Below the pieces are notes generated by a model. The model saw only the letters and a program-made list of their open reading frames with translations. It ran no database searches and had not been told where the DNA came from. A DNA stretch of 64,000 nucleotides. It comes from an uncultured Prochlorococcus sp. Lineage in GTDB: Bacteria > Cyanobacteriota > Cyanobacteriia > PCC-6307 > Cyanobiaceae. The stretch is taken from contig CACAXS010000003.1 in NCBI GenBank assembly GCA_902536545.1, forward strand, positions 22,206-86,205, given 5' to 3'. How positions within the stretch are numbered: the first letter of the stretch is position 1; every line of letters begins with the position of its first letter. Of this stretch, positions 55,631 to 64,000 are shown in pieces. A program made the position numbers and the translations under genes.

Positions 55631-56919
55631 TTAATTGATGCTTCAAGTTTGCCTTCATAGAGAGGAAAACGATTACATAATTTTATTACTCTTTCTTTAC
55701 ATTGACTTTCAATCAGTGCATCGTTTGGGTTAAGTAATCTATCAGCAATAATTTCGCCAACTTCAGCAAAAGCATTCTCATTAAAACCTCTAGTAGTTAA
55801 AGCGGCGGTACCCAACCTTAGCCCACTGGTCACAAAAGGTGATTCAGGGTCAAATGGAACAGTATTTTTATTTGCAGTGATATTCACATCACTTACGAGC
55901 AAGTCAGCAATTTTACCAGTCATATTGATACTTCTTAAGTCGAGTAAAACAATATGGTTATCAGTACCTCCACTTACGATATTGATTCCTCTATTTATTA
56001 AAGTTGAAGCTAGAACCTTGGCATTTTTTATTACTTGATTGGAATAATTAACGAAATCTGGTTGCAAGGCTTCTCCAAATGCAACTGCTTTAGCGGCAAT
56101 AATATGTTCTAGGGGACCACCTTGAGTTCCAGGGAAAACAGATTTATCAAATTTCTTCCCAAATTCTGCATCTTTACACAAGATAAGTCCCCCTCTAGGC
56201 CCTCTTAATGTTTTATGAGTAGTTGTAGTTACTACATCACAATAAGGTATTGGATTTGGGTGAAGTTTACTTGCTACAAGACCGGCGATGTGTGCAATAT
56301 CAGCCATTAAGAATGCACCAACTTCATCTGCAATATTTCTAAATGACTCAAAATCGATTGTTCTTGGATAAGCAGAATATCCGCATATGATTAATTTTGG
56401 TTTTGTTTCAAGTGCTATCTCTCTTATCTCTTCAAAATTTAATTCACTAGTTTCTTTATTTACACCATAATGAACTGCATTGAACCACTTGCCACTCATA
56501 TTTACTGGAGATCCATGAGTTAGGTGTCCACCATGAGATAAATCCATCCCCATTATTGTGTCGCCAGGTTTAAGTAGACTGAGGAAAACAGCAGCATTTG
56601 CCTGTGCTCCACTATGGGGTTGAACATTAGCCCAATTTGCATTAAATAATTTTTTCGCTCTCTGAATAGCTAATTCTTCAATTTCATCAACAAATTCACA
56701 TCCCCCGTAATATCTTTTTTGAGGTAATCCCTCGGCGTATTTATTTGTAAGGACGGATCCTTGCGCCTGCATGACGGCAATTGATGCAAAATTTTCACTT
56801 GCTATTAATTCAAGATGAGTTTCCTGTCTATTTTTTTCAGAGTTGATAAAATTGGATATTACTGGATCACTTTCTTTAAGATTTTGAAGAATATTCATTG
56901 AATTTGATAAGTAATACAC
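55627..56919 (-). CDS. glyA: Serine hydroxymethyltransferase
   Basis: [51 protein letters not shown]. Confidence 0.98.
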   Translation of the reverse strand: MYYLSNSMNILQNLKESDPVISNFINSEKNRQETHLELIASENFASIAVMQAQGSVLTNKYAEGLPQKRYYGGCEFVDEIEELAIQRAKKLFNANWANVQPHSGAQANAAVFLSLLKPGDTIMGMDLSHGGHLTHGSPVNMSGKWFNAVHYGVNKETSELNFEEIREIALETKPKLIICGYSAYPRTIDFESFRNIADEVGAFLMADIAHIAGLVASKLHPNPIPYCDVVTTTTHKTLRGPRGGLILCKDAEFGKKFDKSVFPGTQGGPLEHIIAAKAVAFGEALQPDFVNYSNQVIKNAKVLASTLINRGINIVSGGTDNHIVLLDLRSINMTGKIADLLVSDVNITANKNTVPFDPESPFVTSGLRLGTAALTTRGFNENAFAEVGEIIADRLLNPNDALIESQCKERVIKLCNRFPLYEGKLEASIK

Positions 56920-56975
56920 ATAATATAGACGATATTTTTTAGAAAAATATAAAAAGAATATTTCATAATTTTAAA

Positions 56976-57049
56976 CGCGCCTGGAGAGATTCGAACTCCC
57001 GACACCCTGATCCGTAGTCAGGTGCTCTAATCCACTGAGCTACAGGCGC
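56976..57049 (-). tRNA. tRNA-Arg (ACG)
   Basis: Minus strand GCGCCTGTAGCTCAGTGGATTAGAGCACCTGACTACGGATCAGGGTGTCGGGAGTTCGAATCTCTCCAGGCGCG; anticodon ACG. Confidence 0.95.
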
Positions 57050-57135
57050 ATAATTATGTAATATCTCTGTTTCAGGGTCTCTTAGTCAACTAGATTTCGG
57101 GTAAAATATCTATTATTAACAATCTAATTATTAAT

Positions 57136-57387
57136 ATGCCTATAAAGTGGTACGGAAATGGTGATTTAGAAGATCCTATCTATAAACATTTTTCTAGAAT
57201 CGTAAATTTTGTTATACACTGTATGATATTTACTGCGATTGTAAGTGGCACATGGCTTTTAAAAGAAATTAAATATGAGATAAATTATTTTAATAATTTT
57301 GCAATTTTCTGGTCATTTCTTTTGGCCTCCCATTTACTTTTCGTAATTATAAAAAAACCTAAAGATACTTCAAAACAATCATCTTAA
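57136..57387 (+). CDS. Hypothetical two-TM membrane protein
   Basis: 83 aa ORF with two hydrophobic segments. Confidence 0.6.
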   Translation: MPIKWYGNGDLEDPIYKHFSRIVNFVIHCMIFTAIVSGTWLLKEIKYEINYFNNFAIFWSFLLASHLLFVIIKKPKDTSKQSS

Positions 57388-57402
57388 ATCAATTTTATAT
57401 TT

Positions 57403-57693
57403 ATGGACTCTCAGATACTAATTAGTGATCTAGAAAATATTATTTCCGAAAAGGTTTTTATCAAAATAGAAAAGTGGAATTTGTATCTTGGAGATGCTGG
57501 CCTAGCTAGACATCTTGCTATTGAATGTATAAGCAATAAAAAGCAAGGTCCATTGGAGGCTGCAAAAATAAGTTTGAAAGCAATAAATGTAAAAGTAGGT
57601 GAAGGTGTTAACAGTATTCCACTGATTAATTTAATCACTACTTCACAAATTCTGGAGTTAGAGGAGATTTTGGAAAGTTTTTTTGAAAACTAA
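57403..57693 (+). CDS. Conserved hypothetical (DUF3181-like)
   Basis: 96 aa ORF; WNLYLGDAGLARHLAIECI. Confidence 0.7.
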   Translation: MDSQILISDLENIISEKVFIKIEKWNLYLGDAGLARHLAIECISNKKQGPLEAAKISLKAINVKVGEGVNSIPLINLITTSQILELEEILESFFEN

Positions 57694-59312
57694 ATCTTGT
57701 TTTTATAAACTTTATATTTATTTACTTTCAAGTATTTTGTAAGTAAATAATAAATTACAAAAAAAGTAAAAGAACCGAATATTAATAATATAAATTCTCC
57801 TAGATTTGAGTAGGAGTTATTCTTAGTTTTGAGAATAGTAAAACACAGTGTGCTATCTACAAACGCTGCTAATGACATAAGGCTAATTTTCCTTAATAAA
57901 TCCAAGTTAGGCAAATCGATATCTTCATTTCGCAAATTAAAAGAAAGCAAAATACAAACTATAAAGTTGACTATTACTGAAGATAAAATTATTCCTACAA
58001 CTCCGAAATTATATGGAGAAAGATTCCCAAAATTCTTAATTGGGGCACCAATTAAAAACCAATCAAAAAAAATGTTAAATATTATCCCTACAAATGAAGT
58101 CTTAAAAGGGAAGTTTGTTTTTTCTATTGAATAGTAAGTTCTTACTAATAAATCTCTATAAAGATAAAAGGGGACGCCAATTGCATAAGCAATTAATATA
58201 TTTTTTACTTTTAAAGCCGCTGAATAATCAAAAGATCCTCTTTGAAAAACTAATTGTACGATTTGATTATTGAATGTAATGAAAAATCCGGTTAAAAAAA
58301 TGGCAGTCAAGAAACAGTACTCTATCCCAGATATCAATTTTTTTTGGAGACCTCTATCGTCTTTCTCACTTCTCAATTTAGAGAATTTTGGAAGTAATGG
58401 CAAAATCAAAGAGTTAGATAATATGCCTAAGGGGGCTTGTATAAGAAAATTTCCGTAAGCTAGTCCAGATGCTGCTCCTTGAAAACTTGAAGCAAAAAAC
58501 ATATCGATAAAAACATTAATTTGACTTAGACCTGATGAAATAGATGCTGGAATAATTAGTTTAAAAATCCTCCTCTCTTCATCTTTATATAAATTGAAGG
58601 TTGACTCTAATCTTAAGAGACCAATTTTTTTTATTTCCGAAATTTGAACAACAAATTGAATGAAAGTTCCTGTCAAAGTTGCAAAAGCTAGTAATCCCGT
58701 AAAAGTAAAGAAATGAGAAGATGTATTTTCTTGGTTGAAAATCCAACTAAATAGAATAAAAAAAATAGTAGTTAGACTTGTTATTGCTGGACTTACACTT
58801 GATAAAAAAAATTTTCTTTGGGAATTTAAGGCTCCAAAGCTTAAACCTATGAAGCCTGATAAAGGGATACAAGGTGTAAGTATTTGTAATTGGTAAGCAG
58901 CAATAGATTTAGCTTCCGAACTTAAATTGGGGGCTAATAATTCAATTAATAAACTGGAATTTGAGTAAATCAATATGGCTAAAATGAATAATAATATTGA
59001 AAGTTTTATGCTTACTTGAGTTAAAATAATTCCTCCATTTTTTTTGTTAAGGGGAGTTAAAACTGCAACAACTGCGTTATGTAAGGGACCATTAATTCCT
59101 CCAATGATTATTAGCAAAAAACCAGGAATAATATAGGCGTAATTAAAAGCGTCGTATGTTACCCCAACCCCAAAAGCAGCAGCTATGAATATTTGTCTTA
59201 TACATCCGGCCAATTTACTTAGACTAGTACCAAATGAAATTGAAAAAACATTATTTTTTAAAAATGAATGCATCTGAATTTGTCTAAGTATTTCAAGAAG
59301 TTTAAGTTTCAA
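57690..59312 (-). CDS. murJ: Lipid II flippase MurJ/MviN
   Basis: FGTSLSKLAGCIRQIFIAAAFGVGVTYDAFNYAYIIPGFL, multi-TM. Confidence 0.92.
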   Translation of the reverse strand: MKLKLLEILRQIQMHSFLKNNVFSISFGTSLSKLAGCIRQIFIAAAFGVGVTYDAFNYAYIIPGFLLIIIGGINGPLHNAVVAVLTPLNKKNGGIILTQVSIKLSILLFILAILIYSNSSLLIELLAPNLSSEAKSIAAYQLQILTPCIPLSGFIGLSFGALNSQRKFFLSSVSPAITSLTTIFFILFSWIFNQENTSSHFFTFTGLLAFATLTGTFIQFVVQISEIKKIGLLRLESTFNLYKDEERRIFKLIIPASISSGLSQINVFIDMFFASSFQGAASGLAYGNFLIQAPLGILSNSLILPLLPKFSKLRSEKDDRGLQKKLISGIEYCFLTAIFLTGFFITFNNQIVQLVFQRGSFDYSAALKVKNILIAYAIGVPFYLYRDLLVRTYYSIEKTNFPFKTSFVGIIFNIFFDWFLIGAPIKNFGNLSPYNFGVVGIILSSVIVNFIVCILLSFNLRNEDIDLPNLDLLRKISLMSLAAFVDSTLCFTILKTKNNSYSNLGEFILLIFGSFTFFVIYYLLTKYLKVNKYKVYKNKI

Positions 59313-59343
59313 TTATATTTGATTTTAAACTAACGACATATTT

Positions 59344-60084
59344 ATGAATGATCGGATAATTGAATTTGATCCATTAATCGAAGGGGTTTTAATCAAGAGG
59401 TATAAAAGGTTTCTTGCAGATATAAAATTAGAAAATGGAGAGGTAGTAACTGCTCATTGTGCTAACACAGGCCCAATGAAGGGACTTTTGAATGAGGGAG
59501 CTAAAGTAAGAATAAGTGTCTCCTCTTCTCCAAAAAGAAAATTACCTTTTACATGGGAACAGATATGTGTATTAGATGCAAAAAATGAGGAGATATGGGT
59601 GGGTATTAATACCCTATTTGCAAATAAGTTAATCAAAAAGGTTATTGAGAAAAATTTGCTAAAGGAAATAATAGGAGAAATAGAGACAATTAAATCAGAA
59701 ATCCCTTATGGAAAAGATAAAAAAAGCAGAATTGACCTTTTTTTAACTCCTAAATCTTCAAATCCTGATAAACGTAACATTTACATAGAAGTAAAAAATA
59801 CGACTTGGATTAAAGAAAATGTAGCTCTATTCCCAGATACAGTAACGAAAAGAGGTCAAAAACACTTAATAGAATTAAAAGAATTGATTCCTGAAAGCAA
59901 AAGCGTTTTAGTACCTTGTATAACCAGAAAAGATGCAGAATTTTTTACTCCTGGAGATGATGCAGATCCCTTATATGGCAAGCTTTTTAGGGAATCTGCC
60001 AGTGCAGGCATGATGACAATCCCTTGCTCGTTTGTATTTCACAAAGATCACGTAACATGGAATGGAATTAAACCTTTAAAATAA
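59344..60084 (+). CDS. sfsA: Sugar fermentation stimulation protein SfsA
   Basis: [53 protein letters not shown]. Confidence 0.95.
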   Translation: MNDRIIEFDPLIEGVLIKRYKRFLADIKLENGEVVTAHCANTGPMKGLLNEGAKVRISVSSSPKRKLPFTWEQICVLDAKNEEIWVGINTLFANKLIKKVIEKNLLKEIIGEIETIKSEIPYGKDKKSRIDLFLTPKSSNPDKRNIYIEVKNTTWIKENVALFPDTVTKRGQKHLIELKELIPESKSVLVPCITRKDAEFFTPGDDADPLYGKLFRESASAGMMTIPCSFVFHKDHVTWNGIKPLK

Positions 60085-60167
60085 TTAAAAAACTTGATAA
60101 TCTGAGATTCTAAAAAAATAATTTTCAAATTTAACAAATAATTTTTTATGGTGCAACTATAAAATTG

Positions 60168-60210
60168 GTATAAACAACTACTAGACACAGATAAGTTTTT
60201 TGAATAAATT
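60168..60210 (+). promoter_or_regulatory. NtcA-activated promoter of amt
   Basis: GTATAAACAACTAC (perfect GTA-N8-TAC, 60168-60181), 23-nt spacer, TAAATT at 60205-60210. Confidence 0.75.
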
Positions 60211-60223
60211 TAGATTTGAAAGG

Positions 60224-60245
60224 AAACAGCACAAACTGTTTTTTT
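60224..60245 (+). promoter_or_regulatory. Terminator-like hairpin in amt 5' leader
   Basis: AAACAG-cacaaa-CTGTTT followed by TTTT, between predicted TSS and amt ATG. Confidence 0.35.
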
Positions 60246-60264
60246 GCAGATCTAATTTTTTTTT

Positions 60265-61725
60265 ATGACCACTGCTTTGCAAACGCCTCAAAGGCGCTCT
60301 AGGTCCAAATTACAAGATGCAAGTCTTGTTAATGGACCTATGCTCCTTTTGAGGAGTATTCGAGGATTTAGTTCAAACCGCTCTATGTTGTGGCTTGCAA
60401 CTGTTCCCCTAGCTTTGTTTGGTTTAGGTATTTTTAATCTTTCAGCTCATGCAGCTGATTTACCTGAGTTGAATGCAGCTTTTCTTGCTAACAATTTATG
60501 GCTTTTGATCGCTACTATTTTGGTGATCTTCATGAACGCCGGTTTCGCTATGGTTGAGGCAGGTATGTGTCGTTCTAAGAACGCAGTAAACATCCTTGCT
60601 AAAAACCTCTTTGTATTTGCTCTAGCTGTAACTTCTTATTGGTTTATCGGCTATTCATTAATGTACGGAGGAAGTGTTGCTGACGGATGGCTTTATTTTG
60701 GAGGCTTATTTTTTGATCCAACAGTTACCGCTGATATGGTTACTGATGCTGGGTTAGTCCCAACTGTTGATTTCTTGTTCCAGTCTGCATTCGCAGGAAC
60801 TGCGGCAACTATCGTTTCCGGTCTTGTTGCTGAAAGAGTTAAATTTGGAGAATTTGTTGTTTTTGCTGTTGTATTAACTGCATTTATATATCCAATTGCT
60901 GGTAGCTGGAAATGGAATGGTGGTTGGCTTGATTCCTTAGGTTTTGTTGACTTTGCTGGTTCTTCAATTGTTCACTCAGTTGGAGCATGGGCAGGTCTTG
61001 TAGGAGCTATGCTTCTTGGACCAAGAATTGGCAAATACTCTGATGGGAAACCACAGGCTATGCCAGGACACAATATGGCTATAGCTACTCTAGGTGCATT
61101 AGTCCTATGGATAGGTTGGTATGGATTTAACCCCGGTTCTCAACTTGCTATGGATCAATGGGTTCCATATGTTGCTGTAACAACTACTTTGGCAGCAGCA
61201 GCTGGAGCTATTGGTGCAACTATTGTTTCAACATTAACTTCTGGTAAGCCTGATCTTACAATGATAATTAACGGAATCCTTGCTGGTTTGGTTAGTATCA
61301 CTGCCGGTTGCGGTGATATGACTCTTGCTGGTGCCTGGTTCGCAGGACTAGTAGGGGGAATTATAGTTGTATTTTCTGTTGCAGCACTTGATGCCGCTGA
61401 GATCGACGATCCTGTAGGTGCATTCTCTGTTCACGGAGTTTGTGGTGTATGGGGTACTGTAGTTATCGGTCTTTGGGGTACAGCCGTACAAGGTGATGGA
61501 GCAGGTATGGGATTGTTCAATGGTGGAGGTATTACCCTTCTTCTAGTTCAAGCTCTTGGTGCCGCAGCTTATGCTATTTGGACACTAGTTACTTGCTGGA
61601 TTGCCTGGTCTGTAATTGGAGGATTATTCGGAGGAATCCGAGTATCCGAAGAGGAAGAGACTCAAGGTTTAGATATAGGAGAGCATGGAATGGAAGCATA
61701 TCCAGACTTTGCATCTGCTAAATAA
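60265..61725 (+). CDS. amt: Ammonium transporter
   Basis: FMNAGFAMVEAGMCRSKNAVNIL, GSSIVHSVGAWAGLVGAM, AVHGVCGVWG-like FSVHGVCGVWG; N-terminal signal sequence. Confidence 0.97.
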   Translation: MTTALQTPQRRSRSKLQDASLVNGPMLLLRSIRGFSSNRSMLWLATVPLALFGLGIFNLSAHAADLPELNAAFLANNLWLLIATILVIFMNAGFAMVEAGMCRSKNAVNILAKNLFVFALAVTSYWFIGYSLMYGGSVADGWLYFGGLFFDPTVTADMVTDAGLVPTVDFLFQSAFAGTAATIVSGLVAERVKFGEFVVFAVVLTAFIYPIAGSWKWNGGWLDSLGFVDFAGSSIVHSVGAWAGLVGAMLLGPRIGKYSDGKPQAMPGHNMAIATLGALVLWIGWYGFNPGSQLAMDQWVPYVAVTTTLAAAAGAIGATIVSTLTSGKPDLTMIINGILAGLVSITAGCGDMTLAGAWFAGLVGGIIVVFSVAALDAAEIDDPVGAFSVHGVCGVWGTVVIGLWGTAVQGDGAGMGLFNGGGITLLLVQALGAAAYAIWTLVTCWIAWSVIGGLFGGIRVSEEEETQGLDIGEHGMEAYPDFASAK

Positions 61726-61745
61726 TCTAACTTAAAATTGATTTA

Positions 61746-61779
61746 AGAAACCTGTCTTATGTCAGGTTTCTTTTTTTTT
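61746..61779 (+). terminator. amt intrinsic terminator
   Basis: aGAAACCTGtcttatgtCAGGTTTCttttttttt. Confidence 0.9.
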
Positions 61780-61814
61780 ACGAAAAATTATTTAAAACGT
61801 TGTAATATAGGTAG

Positions 61815-63011
61815 ATGGATACACAAGCTTTTAGAAGATCCCTTCATCATTCTGATAGATACAATAGAAGGGGTTTCGATTCTCCAACAAAAAGAGCTCA
61901 AGCGTTAGAAGAAGCTTACCAAAGCGATTTGATAAGTTCTATTAGGGATAATGGTTTTACTTACACTAAAGGCAGACTAAATATTAAGTTGGCCCAAGCC
62001 TTCGGTTTCTGTTGGGGAGTTGAAAGAGCTGTAGCAATGGCTTATGAAACAAGAAGACATTACCCAAATGAGAATATTTGGATAACAAACGAAATAATTC
62101 ATAATCCCTCGGTTAATGATCATTTAAGAAAAATGAATGTAAAATTCATTTCAGCAAAAAATGGCATTAAAGATTTTTCTTCAGTTTCTAATGGGGACGT
62201 AGTTATACTTCCTGCTTTCGGAGCAACTGTTCAAGAAATGAAACTCTTGCATGAGAAAGGTTGTCATATAATTGATACAACTTGTCCATGGGTTTCTAAG
62301 GTTTGGCATACAGTTGAAAAACATAAAAAACATGTTTTCACCTCTATTATTCATGGAAAATTTAAGCATGAAGAGACTCTTGCTACAAGTTCATTCGCCG
62401 GTAAATATTTAGTTGTACTTGATCTAGAAGAAGCAAACTACGTATCTGAATACATTCTAGGGAGAGGTGATAGAAATGAGTTTATGAACAAATTTGCTAA
62501 AGCTTGTTGTAATGGATTTGATCCAGATAAAGATTTAGAGAGAGTGGGAGTTGCAAATCAGACAACTATGCTTAAGAGCGAGACTGAGGAAATTGGAAAG
62601 GTTTTTGAAAGAACGATGTTAAAAAAATTTGGACCAGAAAAATTAAATAGTCACTTTTTAGCTTTTAATACTATTTGTGATGCAACTGAAGAAAGACAAG
62701 ATGCAATGTTTTCTTTGGTTGATGAAGACCTCGATATTTTAGTAGTTATTGGGGGCTTCAATTCTTCCAATACTACTCACTTACAAGAAATAGCAATTAC
62801 TAAAAATATTTCTTCTTTTCACATTGACACTCCAGAGAGGATATCAGTTAAAGAAAACTCAATATTTCATAAACCATTAGGATCAGAATTAGAACTTAAA
62901 AATAATTTTCTACCTAGTGGAAATATTAATGTTGGAATTACCTCAGGTGCATCTACTCCTGATAAAGTCGTTGCAGATGTTATTGAAAAGTTAATTGATA
63001 TTGCTTCCTGA
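61815..63011 (+). CDS. ispH: 4-hydroxy-3-methylbut-2-enyl diphosphate reductase
   Basis: [39 protein letters not shown]. Confidence 0.97.
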   Translation: MDTQAFRRSLHHSDRYNRRGFDSPTKRAQALEEAYQSDLISSIRDNGFTYTKGRLNIKLAQAFGFCWGVERAVAMAYETRRHYPNENIWITNEIIHNPSVNDHLRKMNVKFISAKNGIKDFSSVSNGDVVILPAFGATVQEMKLLHEKGCHIIDTTCPWVSKVWHTVEKHKKHVFTSIIHGKFKHEETLATSSFAGKYLVVLDLEEANYVSEYILGRGDRNEFMNKFAKACCNGFDPDKDLERVGVANQTTMLKSETEEIGKVFERTMLKKFGPEKLNSHFLAFNTICDATEERQDAMFSLVDEDLDILVVIGGFNSSNTTHLQEIAITKNISSFHIDTPERISVKENSIFHKPLGSELELKNNFLPSGNINVGITSGASTPDKVVADVIEKLIDIAS

Positions 63012-63114
63012 ATTTGTTATTCATTTATAAATTTGCTTAGTTTTTTTAATTTATTAGTCAGATAATTCCAAAAGATCTACTTTATTAACTAGAATAATGA
63101 AAAATTAACGAAGC

Positions 63115-63675
63115 ATGGAAGAAAAAGCACAAACTAATCAAGTTCAAACTGCAAGTATGAATAGAACTAAAGCGCCCCAAAAAGTCGAAGTTGTAGTTGC
63201 TAATTCATCTTCAGGGTCAGATGTAAATATCCTCGGAGAACTATCGATCTTTGTTTTAAGAATAGGTTTTTGTGTTTTGATGATTCATCATGGCCTAGAA
63301 AAACTTCAGGATCCGCAGGGTTTTGCTGAGTTTGTAGTTGGCAAGTACTTTCCATTTTTGCCAGGTGATCCTGTTATTTGGACTTTTGGAGCAGCAATTA
63401 CACAATTAGTATGTCCAGTGGGATTGGCTTTAGGGATTTTTGCGAGGCTTTCTTCTCTTGGTCTATTCTCCACCATGGCATTTGCTGTTTATTTTCATCT
63501 CCTTGATACTGGACTAGAAGGTTTTCCTCTAGCAGTTGTTGAAGGTCATAATTATGCTTTCGAATTGTCTTTCATATATGGGGCTATTTCTCTCTACTTT
63601 CTATGCGCAGGTCCAGGCAGGCTATCTTTATTCAGAAAAACAAACAAAATTACATATTATCCAAAGTCAACTTAA
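63115..63675 (+). CDS. DoxX family membrane protein
   Basis: RIGFCVLMIHHGLEKLQDPQGFAEFV, four hydrophobic segments. Confidence 0.85.
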   Translation: MEEKAQTNQVQTASMNRTKAPQKVEVVVANSSSGSDVNILGELSIFVLRIGFCVLMIHHGLEKLQDPQGFAEFVVGKYFPFLPGDPVIWTFGAAITQLVCPVGLALGIFARLSSLGLFSTMAFAVYFHLLDTGLEGFPLAVVEGHNYAFELSFIYGAISLYFLCAGPGRLSLFRKTNKITYYPKST

Positions 63676-63676
63676 T

Positions 63677-64000
63677 TTAATGTAAAAAATGCCTCTTTTG
63701 GGTAAACACCATAGAGATTCCTTTAGAATTACACATATCAATACTTTCCTGGTCTCTTAGACTTCCTCCGGGTTGAATAATAGCTTTTATTCCATAGTCA
63801 TTTGCTAGTTCTACAGTGTCTGCAAATGGGAAAAACCCATCGCTGGCCAAGACAGCATCAGAACATAACCTTCCAGCTGCTTTTAATGCAATTTTTGCTG
63901 CTCCAACTCTATTCATTTGTCCAGCTCCAATACCAATAGTTTTCTGGTCTTTCGCAATAACAATGGCATTAGATTTCACATGTTTACAAATTTTCCATGC
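63677..64000 (-). CDS. purH: Bifunctional AICAR formyltransferase/IMP cyclohydrolase (partial, C-terminus; frame open to window end)
   Basis: [59 protein letters not shown]; in-frame AWKICKHV upstream of track start 63979. Confidence 0.95.
   Translation of the reverse strand, partial: AWKICKHVKSNAIVIAKDQKTIGIGAGQMNRVGAAKIALKAAGRLCSDAVLASDGFFPFADTVELANDYGIKAIIQPGGSLRDQESIDMCNSKGISMVFTQKRHFLH

Noticed and set aside
57829-58134. 101-aa antisense ORF over murJ
   Set aside because: Shadow ORF in AT-rich membrane-protein gene

Overview
This 64 kb window looks like a compact, AT-rich core-genome segment of a marine picocyanobacterium, most likely a high-light Prochlorococcus. The lineage is inferred from gene content (psbA, psbO, psbH/N/I, crtR, ntcA, CP12, amt, SulP/sbtA/sbtB), small gaps and low GC. 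I see about 65 protein-coding genes, two tRNAs (Leu-UAG, Arg-ACG), an L10-leader-like region, several intrinsic terminators and NtcA-type promoter signatures. I found no rRNA, CRISPR array, transposon, prophage or clear genomic island. No obviously new multi-gene system is evident. The points most worth a second look are: (1) crtR and mpg reading frames that extend well beyond the first ATG/GTG/TTG and have no canonical start codon; (2) a 'TrxB' that lacks the NADPH-binding motifs and looks DDOR-like; (3) a KDPG-aldolase-like protein that keeps Glu and Lys but has altered substrate-pocket motifs; (4) an SbtB without the C-terminal Cys-pair R-loop, in a SulP-sbtA-sbtB cluster; (5) an unlisted 42-aa ORF divergent from psbA; (6) a 16-bp palindrome in the psbH/psbN divergent promoter region; (7) near-perfect NtcA promoter architecture at amt and ntcA, with a terminator-like hairpin in the amt leader. 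Product names come from recognising protein motifs by eye; no database search was run.
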